Shown: positions 1 through 8,728, numbered from the stretch's first letter. The stretch: DNA of 64,000 bases from JAEUJM01 sp041908445 (GCA_041908445.1 JAYRFK010000119.1:62001-126000); one strand, 5' to 3'. Numbers and translations are program-made. Notes: generated by a model from the letters alone, not told the origin.

Positions 1-791
1 GGGTGGGGTCGAGCACCACCGAGCTGGCCGTCGCCGCGGCGCGTGAGGCGCTGGAGCGCTCGCCCGGGCCGGTCGACCTCGTCCTCGTCGCCACCATCAC
101 CCCGGACCAGACCACGCCGGCGACGGCCTCCGTGGTGCAGGCGGCGCTGGGCCTGGACCGGTGCGCCGCGTTCGACCTGCACGCGGCCTGCTCCGGCTTC
201 GTCTACGGCCTGGTCGTGGCTCGGGGCCTGATGGCCACCGGGATGCGGCGTGTCCTCCTCGTGGGGGCCGAGACCCTCAGCCGCATCACCGACTGGGACG
301 ACCGCGAGACGGCCGTGCTCTTCGGTGACGGTGCCGCCGCCGTGGTCCTCGAGGCCGACGACGGCCCGGAGACCCTGCTCGGCCACCACCTGGGCGGCGA
401 CGGCCACGGCGCCGGCCTGCTCTACGCCGACCGCGGCGCCTTCCTGCGCATGGACGGGCGCGAGGTCTACCGGCGAGCGGTGCGGGCCATGGTCGAGTCG
501 TCGACCGCGGCGCTGGCGCAGGCGGGCGTCACCGCCGCGGAGGTCGACCTGTTCGTCCCCCACCAGGCCAACCGCCGCATCATCGAGGGTGCCGGCGACC
601 GGCTGGGGATCCCGGTCGAGCGCACCGCGATCGTGCTCGAGCGCACCGGCAACACCTCGGCCGCGTCGATCCCCCTCGCCCTCGCCGACGCGCTCGGGTC
701 CGGACGGCTCACGCCCGGTGATCTGGTCCTGCTCAGCGGCGTGGGCGCCGGCCTGGCCTGGGGCAGTGCTGTTCTACGGTGGCAGCCGTGA
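1..791 (+). CDS. fabH: 3-oxoacyl-ACP synthase III (FabH), 5' end cut by window edge
   Basis: FabH condenses acetyl-CoA (or another acyl-CoA) with malonyl-ACP to start fatty acid synthesis in the cytosol. The reading frame is open to the left edge and 262 residues are visible; family members are about 310-330 aa, so roughly 60 N-terminal residues lie outside the window. The GTG at position 3 is an internal codon, not a start. The catalytic triad is visible: Cys in AACSGF, His in VPHQANRR and Asn in GNTSAAS. The LFGDGAAAVVL glycine motif is also typical. fabG follows after 19 bp, so this is the start of a fab operon on the plus strand. Confidence 0.93.
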   Translation, partial: VGSSTTELAVAAAREALERSPGPVDLVLVATITPDQTTPATASVVQAALGLDRCAAFDLHAACSGFVYGLVVARGLMATGMRRVLLVGAETLSRITDWDDRETAVLFGDGAAAVVLEADDGPETLLGHHLGGDGHGAGLLYADRGAFLRMDGREVYRRAVRAMVESSTAALAQAGVTAAEVDLFVPHQANRRIIEGAGDRLGIPVERTAIVLERTGNTSAASIPLALADALGSGRLTPGDLVLLSGVGAGLAWGSAVLRWQP

Positions 792-810
792 ACGCCACCG
801 AGCCCGCCCT

Positions 811-1530
811 GTGAGCCGCGTCGTCCTCGTCACCGGCGGGTCCCGTGGGATCGGCCTCGCCACCGCCCGCGCCTTCGTGGCCGCCGGCGACCGCGTCGCC
901 GTCACCCACCGCAGCGGCCCCCCGGACGACACGACCGGTCTGGAAGGGGTGCTCTGGGTGCCGTGCGACGTGACCGACGGGGACCAGGTCGAGGCCGCGT
1001 TCACGACCATCGAGGCCGAGCTGGGGCCCGTCGAGGTGCTCGTGTCGAACGCCGGCGCCACGGGCGACGGCCTCCTCGTGCGGATGTCGGAGGACGACTT
1101 CACCACGGTGGTCGACACCAACCTGACCGGCTCCTACCGGGTCGCCAAGCGGGCCGTGACCAAGATGATGCGGGCCCGCTGGGGCCGCGTGATCTTCCTC
1201 TCCTCGGTGGTGGCCCACCTCGGCTCGGCCGGCCAGGCCAACTACGCGGCCTCCAAGGCCGGCCTCGTGGGCCTCGCCCGTTCGATGGCCCGGGAGTTCG
1301 GCTCGCGCAGCATCACCGTCAACGTCGTGGCGCCCGGCCCCATCGCCACGGACATGACCGACGCCCTCGCCGAGGACCGCCGCGAGGCCATCGCCGGCGT
1401 GGTCCCCCTCGGGAGGTTCGGCACGCCCGACGAGGTAGCGTCGACGATCAGGTTCCTGGCCTCCGACGAGGCCGCCTACATCACCGGCGCGGTGATCCCC
1501 GTCGACGGTGGCATGGGCATGGGAACCTAG
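811..1530 (+). CDS. fabG: 3-oxoacyl-ACP reductase (FabG), SDR family
   Basis: Short-chain dehydrogenase of 239 aa that reduces 3-oxoacyl-ACP to 3-hydroxyacyl-ACP with NADPH. The Rossmann motif TGGSRGIG lies at residues 8-15, NAGA follows in the middle, and the catalytic Tyr and Lys are in YAASKAG with the Ser upstream in FLSSVV. PGPIATDMT marks the substrate loop. The GTG at 811 is chosen because the glycine motif then starts at residue 8, as in the family; the upstream open frame is only the shadow of fabH. It lies between fabH and acpP, which supports a role in fatty acid synthesis rather than another SDR activity. Confidence 0.92.
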   Translation: MSRVVLVTGGSRGIGLATARAFVAAGDRVAVTHRSGPPDDTTGLEGVLWVPCDVTDGDQVEAAFTTIEAELGPVEVLVSNAGATGDGLLVRMSEDDFTTVVDTNLTGSYRVAKRAVTKMMRARWGRVIFLSSVVAHLGSAGQANYAASKAGLVGLARSMAREFGSRSITVNVVAPGPIATDMTDALAEDRREAIAGVVPLGRFGTPDEVASTIRFLASDEAAYITGAVIPVDGGMGMGT

Positions 1531-1587
1531 GGCCATTCCCCGTCCGACGACCGATCGCCCCCACGATCACAGACAAGCGGAGACAGC

Positions 1588-1830
1588 GTGAGCGACGACG
1601 CAGATTTCGAACGGTTCAAGCGGTGCGCGGTGGAGATCCTCTCCGTCGAGCCCGCCCAGGTGACCCGTGAGGCCACCTTCGGCGACGACCTCGACGCCGA
1701 CAGCCTCGACCTCGTCGAGCTGGTCATGGCCCTCGAGGAGGAGTTCGACGTGACCGTCGACGAGGAGGAGCTCGAAGGCATCGAGACCGTCGGGCAGGCC
1801 TTCGACCTCGTCAAGGGCAAGCTCGGCTAG
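1588..1830 (+). CDS. acpP: acyl carrier protein
   Basis: An 80-aa acidic protein that carries growing acyl chains on a 4'-phosphopantetheine arm. The attachment serine is Ser39 in DADSLDLVEL, the usual ACP motif, and three to four amphipathic helices are predictable around it. The start is a GTG at 1588. It sits 57 bp after fabG and 4 bp before fabF, so all three are likely co-transcribed. Length and charge match housekeeping ACPs. A dedicated polyketide ACP is possible but there are no PKS genes nearby. Confidence 0.93.
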   Translation: MSDDADFERFKRCAVEILSVEPAQVTREATFGDDLDADSLDLVELVMALEEEFDVTVDEEELEGIETVGQAFDLVKGKLG

Positions 1831-1834
1831 CACG

Positions 1835-3013
1835 ATGCTGGGCGCCCGCGTCGCCGTCACCGGAGTGGGTGTGGTCGCGCCGTGCGGCGTGGGCCGCGAC
1901 GCGTTCTGGGACGGCCTCGGCACACCTGTCGAGCCGTCCGACCGCCGCGAGGTGCCCGACTTCGACGCCGACGACTGGTTCGAGAACCCGAAGGAGGCCC
2001 GGCGCACCGACCGCTTCGCGCAGTTCGCGCTCGCGGCGGCGCAGCAGGCCCTCGAGCAGGCCGGCGACCTCAACCCCGACCCCGACCGGGCCGGCGTGAT
2101 CATCGGCACCGGCGTCGGCGGGCTCAACACCCTCGAGAACGGGGTGCAGACCTACTACATGAAGGGCGCCCGCCGGGTCTCCCCCTTCCTGGTCCCCATG
2201 ATGATGGCCAACGCCGGCGCCGCCTCGGTGTCGATGCGCCACGGCTGGCGGGGCCCCTGCGAGACCATCAGCACCGCCTGCGCCGCCGGCACGCACTCCA
2301 TCACCCACGCGGCGATGCTCATCGCCGCCGGTCGCTGCGAGGTCGTGCTCGGCGGCAGCGCCGAAGCCGCGCTCACGCCCACCGCCATCCAGGGCTTCAT
2401 CAACATGACCGCGATCTCGTCGTCGGGCCGCTCGTGCCCCTTCGACGCCGAGCGCGACGGCTTCGTCATCGCCGAGGGCGCCGGCGTGCTGTGCCTCGAG
2501 AACTGGGACCGGGCCGTCGCCCGCGGCGCCACCATCCTCGCCGAGGTCCTCGGCGGCGCCAGCACCGCCGACGCCCACCACATCACCGCCCCCTCCCCCG
2601 GCGGGTCCGGCGCCGTCTCCTGCATGGAGCAGGCCCTCGCCGACGCCGGCGTGCCCGCCTCGGCGGTCGGCCAGATCAACGCCCACGGCACCTCCACCCC
2701 GCTCAACGACGCCGCCGAGGCCGAGGCCATCGCCAAGGTCTTCGGGGCCAACGGCCCGCCCGTCACCTCCATCAAGGGCGTCACCGGCCACTCCCTCGGC
2801 GCCGCCGGCGCCCTGGAGGCGGCGGCGTCCGTGCTCTCGATCCAGCGCGGGCTGATCCCGCCCACCATGGGCACCACCACCGTCGATCCCGAGATCCCCG
2901 GCATCGACGTGGTCACCGGCACCTACCGGCCCTGGACCCCGTCGGCGCTGCTGTCGAACAGCTTCGGGTTCGGCGGCCACAACGGGTGCCTCGTGTTCGG
3001 TCCGCCTGCGTAG
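1835..3013 (+). CDS. fabF: 3-oxoacyl-ACP synthase II (FabF)
   Basis: KAS II elongation enzyme, 392 aa, which condenses malonyl-ACP with acyl-ACP. The nucleophile Cys149 is in STACAAGTHS; the two catalytic histidines are in NAHGTSTPLND and GVTGHSLGAAG, and the C-terminal NSFGFGGHNG loop is intact. The ATG at 1835 follows acpP by only 4 bp. It is the last gene of the fabH-fabG-acpP-fabF block. The next gene on the other side, fabZ, is convergent. FabF is slightly shorter than the usual 410 aa but no motif is missing. Confidence 0.93.
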   Translation: MLGARVAVTGVGVVAPCGVGRDAFWDGLGTPVEPSDRREVPDFDADDWFENPKEARRTDRFAQFALAAAQQALEQAGDLNPDPDRAGVIIGTGVGGLNTLENGVQTYYMKGARRVSPFLVPMMMANAGAASVSMRHGWRGPCETISTACAAGTHSITHAAMLIAAGRCEVVLGGSAEAALTPTAIQGFINMTAISSSGRSCPFDAERDGFVIAEGAGVLCLENWDRAVARGATILAEVLGGASTADAHHITAPSPGGSGAVSCMEQALADAGVPASAVGQINAHGTSTPLNDAAEAEAIAKVFGANGPPVTSIKGVTGHSLGAAGALEAAASVLSIQRGLIPPTMGTTTVDPEIPGIDVVTGTYRPWTPSALLSNSFGFGGHNGCLVFGPPA

Positions 3014-3288
3014 CGCTGGGGTTCCACGGCCTCTGGTCGAACGGGTCCTGTCACCGCTCCGTCTCCACTGGAGACCGGCGCCTGGCGGTCCGTCCTCAGA
3101 GACTTCCACCGGTGCGTGCTTCGAGCCGTGCGCCGGTCTTCGTGGACCCTCGGAGCGGCGCCACCCGTTCGCCCGCCGGCCGTGCCCTGGCGGCCGGTCG
3201 TCCCGACCCTCGTGAAGGGCTCGGCGCCCCGCTCGCTTCGTCACGCCTCGCGGAGCGCACTTGCCTTCGGCTCGTCGCCCCCGCCTGC
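3014..3288. other. 275-bp convergent intergenic region between fabF and fabZ
   Basis: No credible gene was found in either strand here; the open frames have no family resemblance and poor codon pattern. A small perfect inverted repeat (6-bp arms GTCTCC/GGAGAC, 3-nt loop) at 3061-3075 could help terminate fabF but lacks a T-run. The rest is GC-rich sequence without clear repeats. Confidence 0.5.
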
Positions 3289-3723
3289 CTACGTCGGGGC
3301 GTCCACCAGGACGAACAACAGGTCGCACTCGCAGGCCAACTGATCGTCCACCCGGGCTCTTCCGTGGCCCTTGCCGGCTCGGCTGGACATCCTCCCGAGC
3401 TCTACCTCCAACGTGAGGGTGTCGCCGGGGCTCACCTGGCGGCGGAACCTCGCGCCGTCGACGCCGCCGAAGAGCGGGAGCTTGCCGGCGGTGCGCTCGT
3501 CGCTCAGGACCGCATAGGCGCCCAGCTGGGCGATGGCCTCGAGCATGAGGACGCCCGGCAGGGTGGGCAGGCCCGGAAAGTGGCCGGCGAAGAAGGGTTC
3601 GTCGCCGGTGAGGTGCCACGTGCCCCGGGCGGTGCCGGCGTCGGTGAGCTCGGTGACGTCGTCCAGGAAGAGGAACGGCTCCCGATGGGGCAGGACCGCC
3701 TCGGGGGGCGGCAGGGGCGCCAC
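3289..3723 (-). CDS. fabZ: 3-hydroxyacyl-ACP dehydratase (FabZ), hotdog fold
   Basis: A 144-aa hotdog-fold dehydratase that converts 3-hydroxyacyl-ACP to trans-2-enoyl-ACP, the step missing from the fab operon on the other strand. The active-site His is in GHFPGLPTLPG and the Glu in LMLEAIAQ; PHREPFLFLD near the N-terminus is also typical. The GTG at 3723 is chosen because it gives the family length and lies 8 bp after the bcp stop, so the gene is probably co-transcribed with bcp. Longer upstream frames would run into bcp. The DNA does not distinguish FabZ from FabZ-like paralogues, but no other dehydratase of this type is in the window. Confidence 0.88.
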   Translation of the reverse strand: MAPLPPPEAVLPHREPFLFLDDVTELTDAGTARGTWHLTGDEPFFAGHFPGLPTLPGVLMLEAIAQLGAYAVLSDERTAGKLPLFGGVDGARFRRQVSPGDTLTLEVELGRMSSRAGKGHGRARVDDQLACECDLLFVLVDAPT

Positions 3724-3731
3724 GGGGCCGT

Positions 3732-4190
3732 TCAGGCCTCGTCCAGGGCAGCCTGGAGCTTCAGCGGGGTGTCCTTGGGGCTGATCTTGTACCAGGCGTG
3801 GGCGATCTTGCCCTTCTCGTCGATCAGGAACGCCGAGCGGATGATGCCCATGTAGGTGCGGCCATAGTTCTTCTTCTCGCCCCAGACGCCGTAGGCCTCG
3901 GCCACGGCGTGGTCCTCGTCGGCGAGGAGGGGGAAGCCCAGCCCGTACTTCTCGTCGAACTTGGCCTGCTTCTCGGGCTTGTCGGGGCTGACGCCCAGGA
4001 TCTGCGTGTCGCCGATGTCGCCGGCGATGTCGCGCAGGTTGCAGGACTGCGTCGTGCAACCCGGCGTGTCGGCCTTCGGGTAGAAGTACAGCATCACCTT
4101 GCGGCCCTTGAACGAGGACAGCCGCACCTTGTTGCCCGACTGGTCGAGGAGGGTGAACGCAGGGGCCTTGTCGCCGGATTCGAGTGCCAT
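3732..4190 (-). CDS. bcp: thioredoxin-dependent peroxiredoxin, BCP/PrxQ type
   Basis: A 152-aa peroxiredoxin that reduces hydrogen peroxide and organic hydroperoxides. The peroxidatic Cys45 and resolving Cys50 occur in DTPGCTTQSCNLRD, the C-x4-C spacing of the BCP subgroup. The N-terminal AFTLLDQSGN and the later SAFLIDEKG strand are also typical. The ATG at 4190 is preceded by a TACGGT hexamer with a 6-nt gap, so the mRNA may be leaderless. fabZ lies 8 bp downstream in the same direction. Confidence 0.93.
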   Translation of the reverse strand: MALESGDKAPAFTLLDQSGNKVRLSSFKGRKVMLYFYPKADTPGCTTQSCNLRDIAGDIGDTQILGVSPDKPEKQAKFDEKYGLGFPLLADEDHAVAEAYGVWGEKKNYGRTYMGIIRSAFLIDEKGKIAHAWYKISPKDTPLKLQAALDEA

Positions 4191-4196
4191 GCCCCG

Positions 4197-4202
4197 ACCG
4201 TA
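4197..4202 (-). promoter_or_regulatory. -10-like element of bcp
   Basis: TACGGT on the minus strand ends 6 nt before the bcp ATG. A -10 box at this spacing puts the transcription start at or next to the start codon, so the transcript would be leaderless. The match is to the short TANNNT pattern only. Confidence 0.45.
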
Positions 4203-4270
4203 GCCACCGCGACCGACGGGGGCCACGACCCCGTGGCGGCCGTCGCCGGTCGATCGCCGCCCGGACGCGG

Positions 4271-4300
4271 CGGGGGGCGGCGCCGCAGCGCCGCCCCCCG
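4271..4300 (-). terminator. hairpin terminator of the HU gene
   Basis: A perfect 13-bp inverted repeat (arms 4271-4283 and 4288-4300, 4-nt loop) made only of G and C lies 27 bp after the HU stop codon and upstream of bcp. There is no T-run, which is common for terminators in high-GC actinobacteria. It separates HU from bcp. Confidence 0.65.
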
Positions 4301-4327
4301 TCCTGATCTCACTGGTGCGAACCGCTG

Positions 4328-4603
4328 CTACTTGGCGGCGGCCTTCAGCTTGCTGCCCGCCGAGACCTTCACGCCGTAGCCGGCGGGGATCTGGATGGTC
4401 TCGCCGGTGGCCGGGTTGCGGCCCTCGCGGGCGGACCGGTGGGTCCGCTCGATGGCCAGGAAGCCGGGCAGGGTGATCTTCTCGTCGCCCTTGCCGACGA
4501 CCTCCGACGCGACCTCGAAGAAACCGTCGAGCACCTTGGCGGCGTCGGCCTTGGTCACACCGGTCTTGGTGGCGATGGCATCGACCAGCTCGGTCTTGTT
4601 CAT
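4328..4603 (-). CDS. hup: HU family DNA-binding protein
   Basis: A 91-aa nucleoid protein that bends DNA as a dimer. The N-terminal MNKTELVDAIA, the central ITLPGFLAIE and the flexible-arm motif GRNPATGE are all diagnostic. It lacks the long lysine/alanine tail of mycobacterial and streptomycete HupB/HupS, which is notable because a similar tail is present on the DksA-like protein at 49367-50038. A strong Shine-Dalgarno sequence (AGGAGG) precedes the ATG at 4603, and a hairpin terminator follows. The gene is monocistronic. Confidence 0.95.
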   Translation of the reverse strand: MNKTELVDAIATKTGVTKADAAKVLDGFFEVASEVVGKGDEKITLPGFLAIERTHRSAREGRNPATGETIQIPAGYGVKVSAGSKLKAAAK

Positions 4604-4684
4604 GGGTTTGGACCTCCTGAAAGGCCAGTGGGAGTCGGGGTTTTCGGGCCTCTGAGGCACCAGACGAGTAGATCCGCACCCCCG

Positions 4685-4690
4685 TGTCAA
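4685..4690 (-). promoter_or_regulatory. candidate -35 box upstream of HU
   Basis: A perfect TTGACA on the minus strand lies about 80 bp before the HU start codon in a locally AT-richer stretch. The expected -10 region contains only weak candidates (TACTCG at 14 nt, TCGTCT at 17 nt), so the promoter is plausible but not certain. Confidence 0.35.
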
Positions 4691-4764
4691 GCATTTCGGA
4701 GCCTGCGTCCGATTCGCCGAATGGGGTCCGCGAGATCGCGAGATCCCTGTGATAAAGGGGCGTT

Positions 4765-5559
4765 TCAGGCGTCGAGTGCGGCCCGCAGCTCGCCCACGAA
4801 GGCGCCCGCGCCCTCCGGCCCGGCGCCCTCGAGGAGGCGTCGCACGAGGGCCGAGCCCACGACCACCCCGTCGGCGGCCTGCGACGCCTCGACCGCCTGG
4901 GCCGGTGTCCCCACCCCGACGCCGATGAGCACCGGGTGGTCGGTGACCGCCTTCACCCGGTGGGCGATGACCGTGGCGGACGCCGCCAGCGCGTCGCGCT
5001 CCCCCGTCACGCCGAGCAGGCCCACGGCGTAGACGAAGCCACGGGCCCGGGCGCAGATCCGGGGCAGGCGCTCGTCGGGGGCGGTGGGCGCCGCCAGCAT
5101 CACCGTCTCGACGCCGGCGGCATCGGCGGCCTCGGCCCACGGCCCGACCTCCTCGAGGGGCAGGTCGGGCACGATCGCGCCGGCCACGCCCGCCTCGACG
5201 AGCTCGGCGGCGAAGCGCTCGTGGCCCATGTGGAAGACGGTGTTGTAGTAGAGCATCACCGTCAGCGGGATCCCGGCGTCGAGGTCGGCCAGCTGGGTCA
5301 GGATCGACATCGGCGTGGTGCCGCGGCGCAGCGCCTGCTCGGACGCCTGCTGGATGACGGGGCCGTCCATCACGGGGTCCGAGAACGGGATGCCGATCTC
5401 GACCGCGTCGGCGCCGGCGTCGGCCACGGCCCGCACGACCTCGAGCCACTCGTCGTCGTAGCCCCCGGTCACGTAGGGCACGAGCAGCTTGGCGCCCGAC
5501 TCCCGGCGCGCCCGCAGGTGGGCCTCGAGGGCCCCGTACCCGCCCGCGTCGGCGCTCAC
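4765..5559 (-). CDS. trpA: tryptophan synthase alpha subunit
   Basis: A 264-aa TIM-barrel enzyme that cleaves indole-3-glycerol phosphate to indole and glyceraldehyde 3-phosphate and channels indole to TrpB. The catalytic Glu is in AVEIGIPFSDPVMDGP and the Asp in AIVPDLPLEE; the phosphate loop is near GVGVGTPAQ. The GTG start overlaps the trpB stop by 4 bp (GTGA), indicating translational coupling. It ends the trpF-trpB-trpA unit; HU follows downstream on the same strand after 161 bp. Confidence 0.95.
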   Translation of the reverse strand: MSADAGGYGALEAHLRARRESGAKLLVPYVTGGYDDEWLEVVRAVADAGADAVEIGIPFSDPVMDGPVIQQASEQALRRGTTPMSILTQLADLDAGIPLTVMLYYNTVFHMGHERFAAELVEAGVAGAIVPDLPLEEVGPWAEAADAAGVETVMLAAPTAPDERLPRICARARGFVYAVGLLGVTGERDALAASATVIAHRVKAVTDHPVLIGVGVGTPAQAVEASQAADGVVVGSALVRRLLEGAGPEGAGAFVGELRAALDA

Positions 5560-6716
5560 CCCAGGATCCCCATCACCTGGTCGACGTCCTTGTCGCCGCG
5601 GCCCGACAGGTTCAACAGCACGGTCTTGCCCGCCAGGGAGGCCCGCTCCCGGGACACCCAGGCCAGGGCGTGGGCGGGCTCGAGGGCCGGGATGATGCCC
5701 TCGTAGCGGGACAGCAGGGTGAAGGCGTCGAGCACCTCGGCGTCGGTCACCTGCTCGTAGCGGGCCCGACCGATGGCGGCGAGGTGGGCGTGCTCGGGCC
5801 CGACGCCCGGGTAGTCGAGGCCGGCGGAGATCGACTCGGCCTCGAGCACCTGCCCCCACTCGTCCTGCAGCAGGAACGACTTCGAGCCGTGGACCACGCC
5901 GGGGACGCCCCGGCCCACGGCCGCGCCGCCGGCGGGCTCGACACCGACCAGCTCGACGTCCTCGTCGTCGGCGAAGCCCGAGAAGATGCCGATGGCGTTC
6001 GAGCCGCCCCCCACGCAGGCGGTGACGACGTCGGGCAGCGCGCCGAGGCGGTCGAGGCACTGGGCCCGGGCCTCGTCGCCGATGACCCGGTGGAACTGGC
6101 GGACCATCCACGGGTACGGGTGCGGACCCATCACCGAGCCGAGGCAGTAGTGGCTGTCCTCGACGGTGGCGACCCAGTCCCGCATGGCCTCGTTGATGGC
6201 GTCCTTGAGCGTGCGGCTGCCGGACTCGGCGGACCGCACCTCGGCCCCCAGCAGGCGCATCCGGAACACGTTGAGGGCCTGTCGCTCCATGTCGACCGCG
6301 CCCATGTAGACCATGCACTCCATGCCGAGCAGCGCCGCCGCGGTGGCGGAGGCGACGCCGTGCTGGCCGGCGCCGGTCTCGGCCACGAGTCGGGTCTTGC
6401 CCATGCGCTTGGCCAGCAGGGCCTGACCCAGCACGTTGTTGATCTTGTGCGAGCCCGTGTGGTTGAGGTCCTCCCGCTTGAGCACGAGGCGCAGGCCCAG
6501 GTGCTCGGACAGGCGCCCGCACTCGGTGAGCAGCGAGGGGCGGCCGGCGTAGTCCCGCAGCAGGTCGTCGAGCTCGGTGCGGAAGGTCGGATCGGCCCAG
6601 GCCTCGGTGAACGCCCGCTCGAGCTCGGCGCAGGCCGGCACGAGGGTCTCGGGCACGAAGCGGCCCCCGAACTCCCCGAAGCGGCCGTCCGCCCCGGGAT
6701 CGGCCATGACGGTCAC
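5556..6716 (-). CDS. trpB: tryptophan synthase beta subunit
   Basis: A 386-aa PLP enzyme that joins indole and serine to make tryptophan. The PLP lysine is in HTGSHKINN, the phosphate-binding loop is CVGGGSNAIG, and GRFGEFGGRFVPE at the N-terminus is characteristic. Two starts are possible: GTG at 6716, which overlaps the trpF stop by 4 bp and has AGGAGG 4 nt before it, or ATG at 6707 three codons later. The overlap matches the trpB/trpA junction, so GTG is preferred. It forms the alpha2-beta2 complex with the next gene. Confidence 0.94.
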   Translation of the reverse strand: MTVMADPGADGRFGEFGGRFVPETLVPACAELERAFTEAWADPTFRTELDDLLRDYAGRPSLLTECGRLSEHLGLRLVLKREDLNHTGSHKINNVLGQALLAKRMGKTRLVAETGAGQHGVASATAAALLGMECMVYMGAVDMERQALNVFRMRLLGAEVRSAESGSRTLKDAINEAMRDWVATVEDSHYCLGSVMGPHPYPWMVRQFHRVIGDEARAQCLDRLGALPDVVTACVGGGSNAIGIFSGFADDEDVELVGVEPAGGAAVGRGVPGVVHGSKSFLLQDEWGQVLEAESISAGLDYPGVGPEHAHLAAIGRARYEQVTDAEVLDAFTLLSRYEGIIPALEPAHALAWVSRERASLAGKTVLLNLSGRGDKDVDQVMGILG

Positions 6717-7369
6717 AGGTCCTCCTGCCAGTCGTACGGGCCCACCCCGGTGCCCTCGTAGCCCGCCGGGGCCGCCGCTCGGGCCGCGTTGATGAAGGCC
6801 TTCAGCTTGGTGGCGTCCTTGCGGCCGGGCTCGGACTCGACCCCCGTGGCCACGTCCACGCCCCACGGCTCGACCGTGCGGATGGCGTCGGCGACGTTGT
6901 CGGGCGTGAGGCCGCCGGCGAGGATCACCTTGCGGTGCGACGGGGCGCCCTCGGCGAGCGACCAGTCGAACACCTCACCGGACCCAGGGGTGGCGGAGTC
7001 GATGAGCACCGCGTTGGCGGCGTAGTCGTCGATGTGGGCCAGGTCGGGCGAACCGGCGGGCAGGGCCTGGATCAGGAACTCGACCCGCTGGGACAGCCAC
7101 TGGCTCTCCTCGATGGTCTCGTGGCCGTGGAGCTGGACGCCGGTGAGGCGGCACTCCTGGTAGATGTCGAGCACCTGCTCGGGGGCGGCGTCGCGGAACA
7201 CGCCCACGGTGAGGATCTCGCGCGGCAGCCGGGTGACGATGTCACGCACCCGCGTCGCCTGCACCTGGCGGGTCGACGGGGCGAAGATGAACCCCACGGC
7301 GTCGGCGCCCATGGCCACCGCCAGCAGCGCGTCCTCCTCGGAGGTGATCCCGCAGATCTTCACGAACAT
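6713..7369 (-). CDS. trpF: phosphoribosylanthranilate isomerase
   Basis: A 218-aa TIM-barrel enzyme of tryptophan synthesis that isomerises phosphoribosylanthranilate. The catalytic Cys is in KICGIT at the N-terminus and the phosphate-binding loops are ILAGGLTPDNV and GVDVATGVE. The ATG at 7369 has a TAGCGT hexamer 9 nt upstream. The C-terminal 15 residues extend a little beyond the usual end. It is the first gene of the trpF-trpB-trpA unit; trpC and trpE are in a separate unit 2 kb away. HisA (15614) is a second isomerase in the window, so a bifunctional PriA is not needed. Confidence 0.93.
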   Translation of the reverse strand: MFVKICGITSEEDALLAVAMGADAVGFIFAPSTRQVQATRVRDIVTRLPREILTVGVFRDAAPEQVLDIYQECRLTGVQLHGHETIEESQWLSQRVEFLIQALPAGSPDLAHIDDYAANAVLIDSATPGSGEVFDWSLAEGAPSHRKVILAGGLTPDNVADAIRTVEPWGVDVATGVESEPGRKDATKLKAFINAARAAAPAGYEGTGVGPYDWQEDL

Positions 7370-7578
7370 GCGGGGTGGACGCTACCGGAGCGCGTCGGCG
7401 TCCCCCCAAGCATTCCCCGGCCCGAATGCGGCAATGGCCGACGACCAGGGCGTCGTGGCCGCTGCCGGCGGCGCTAGCGCCGTGGATGCGCGTTCACCGG
7501 TGTTCGGTGACGAGCCAGCCGACGACGCCGCGGTGCATCCACAGCGTCGGCGTTCCGTGGAGCGTCGGCGAGGGCGGG
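7370..7578. other. intergenic region between trpF and the HNH gene remnant
   Basis: About 210 bp that hold the presumed trpF promoter at the left end. No gene or strong repeat was recognised. It borders a decayed gene and may be part of the same eroding patch. Confidence 0.4.
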
Positions 7579-8561
7579 TCAGTTGGTGGTGGGGTCGGTG
7601 GGGGTGGTGCGGCGGGCGTTGAGGAAGGCGATGGCCCAGGAGAGGTCGTCGTGGCGGAGGCGGGTGCCGTCCCAGTGGCCGGTGATGGTCTCTTCGGCGA
7701 TGGCGAGGTCGGCGAGGTGGTGCAGGGTGGTGAGGTCGGGCCCGTCGGGCGCCGGGATGGGGGCGTTGGTGACGGGGGTGCGTCCGGGGCGGTGGACGAT
7801 GGTCTCGCCCATCAGGAGCTCGATGCGATAGCCGCGTTCGTGCACGACGCGGTGGTGGAACGCACAGAGGGTGATGAGGTTCTCGACGGCGTGGGGGCCG
7901 CCGTGTTCCTGGTGGACCATGTGGTGGACCTGGTGGCGGCCGAGCAGGTCGCAGCCCGGGAACCGGCAGTGCCCCTGGTCGCGGGCGGCGACCTCGCGGC
8001 GCAGGGTGCGACTGACGGTCTTGGCGGCCTTGTCCACCAGCCTGGGCGTCCCGTCGGGCCCCGTCGCGATCGTGAACGTCGTCGCGTCACAGGCGAGGCG
8101 CCTCGCGGTCTCAGGGGCGAGGTTGGGGCCGTCCGCGAGGCGGCAGGCCCCGTCGGCGTCGTGGCCCATCACGCCGTCGTCGACGTGGACCACCACCGTC
8201 GCAGCCGGGTCGGCGACCAGTCCGTGCTCGTCGTCGCCGGACCCGGCGAGGGCGTGCCCACAGAGTGCGCCCGCACCCGCGGGAGCCGCCCCAGGGCATG
8301 CGCGACCCGGAGCTGTTCCTGGGCGGTGCGCAGGTTCACCCCGCACCGCCACGACAACCAGTGCGCACACGACCGGCAGTCCCACGCCCCGCACGCCTCA
8401 CGCCGATCGAACTCCGCCACCAGCAGCAACCACCGACACATCGCCGCCGCGATGTGCCCCGCCAGCGTCGAGATCTCCGCCGCCAACCGGTCATCGGACA
8501 GTCCCGCCGGGTCCCCCGGCGCCACCTCGCTCGCATCCACGACAACGGCGGCAACGGCCAT
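7579..8561 (-). pseudogene. DUF222 / HNH endonuclease (13E12-type) gene with internal deletion and frameshift
   Basis: The N-terminal half is read from the ATG at 8561 in one frame and holds a DUF222 start (ALVAEFDRRE-like segment, SCAHWLSWRCG, RVAHALGRLP). The C-terminal half is in another frame and holds VVVHVDDG, ARRLACDAT and a complete HNH domain (CRFPGC, HHMVHQEHGGP, HHRVVHE). Intact relatives are about 400-500 aa; the roughly 130-150 residues that normally separate LGRLPRVRA from VVVHVD are missing here. The junction lies at about 8205-8268. So an internal deletion plus frameshift destroyed the gene while leaving the nuclease motifs readable. The family is multicopy in actinobacteria; its function is poorly known. 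Confidence 0.8.
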
Positions 8562-8728
8562 GACAGGACCTCCTCGAGAGCGGGGTTCGGAGGTCCATCA
8601 TCCCCACCCCCACCGACAAGAACCCCGCCCCGAAAACGTTCCACGGAACGCACCCGGAGCGCCCGCTCGCCCGTCGCGGCAGCGGATCTTCGATGGTGGC
8701 CCGGTGGTGGACGTGCGAGCCTCGTCGC

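Noticed and set aside
3116..3343. 75-codon plus-strand frame in the fabF-fabZ gap
   Set aside because: Overlaps the fabZ end, lacks a ribosome binding site and has no recognisable sequence features.
1882..3855. A 657-codon plus-strand frame over fabF and into fabZ
   Set aside because: Shadow of fabF in another frame, Arg/Pro-rich; crosses a convergent gene boundary.
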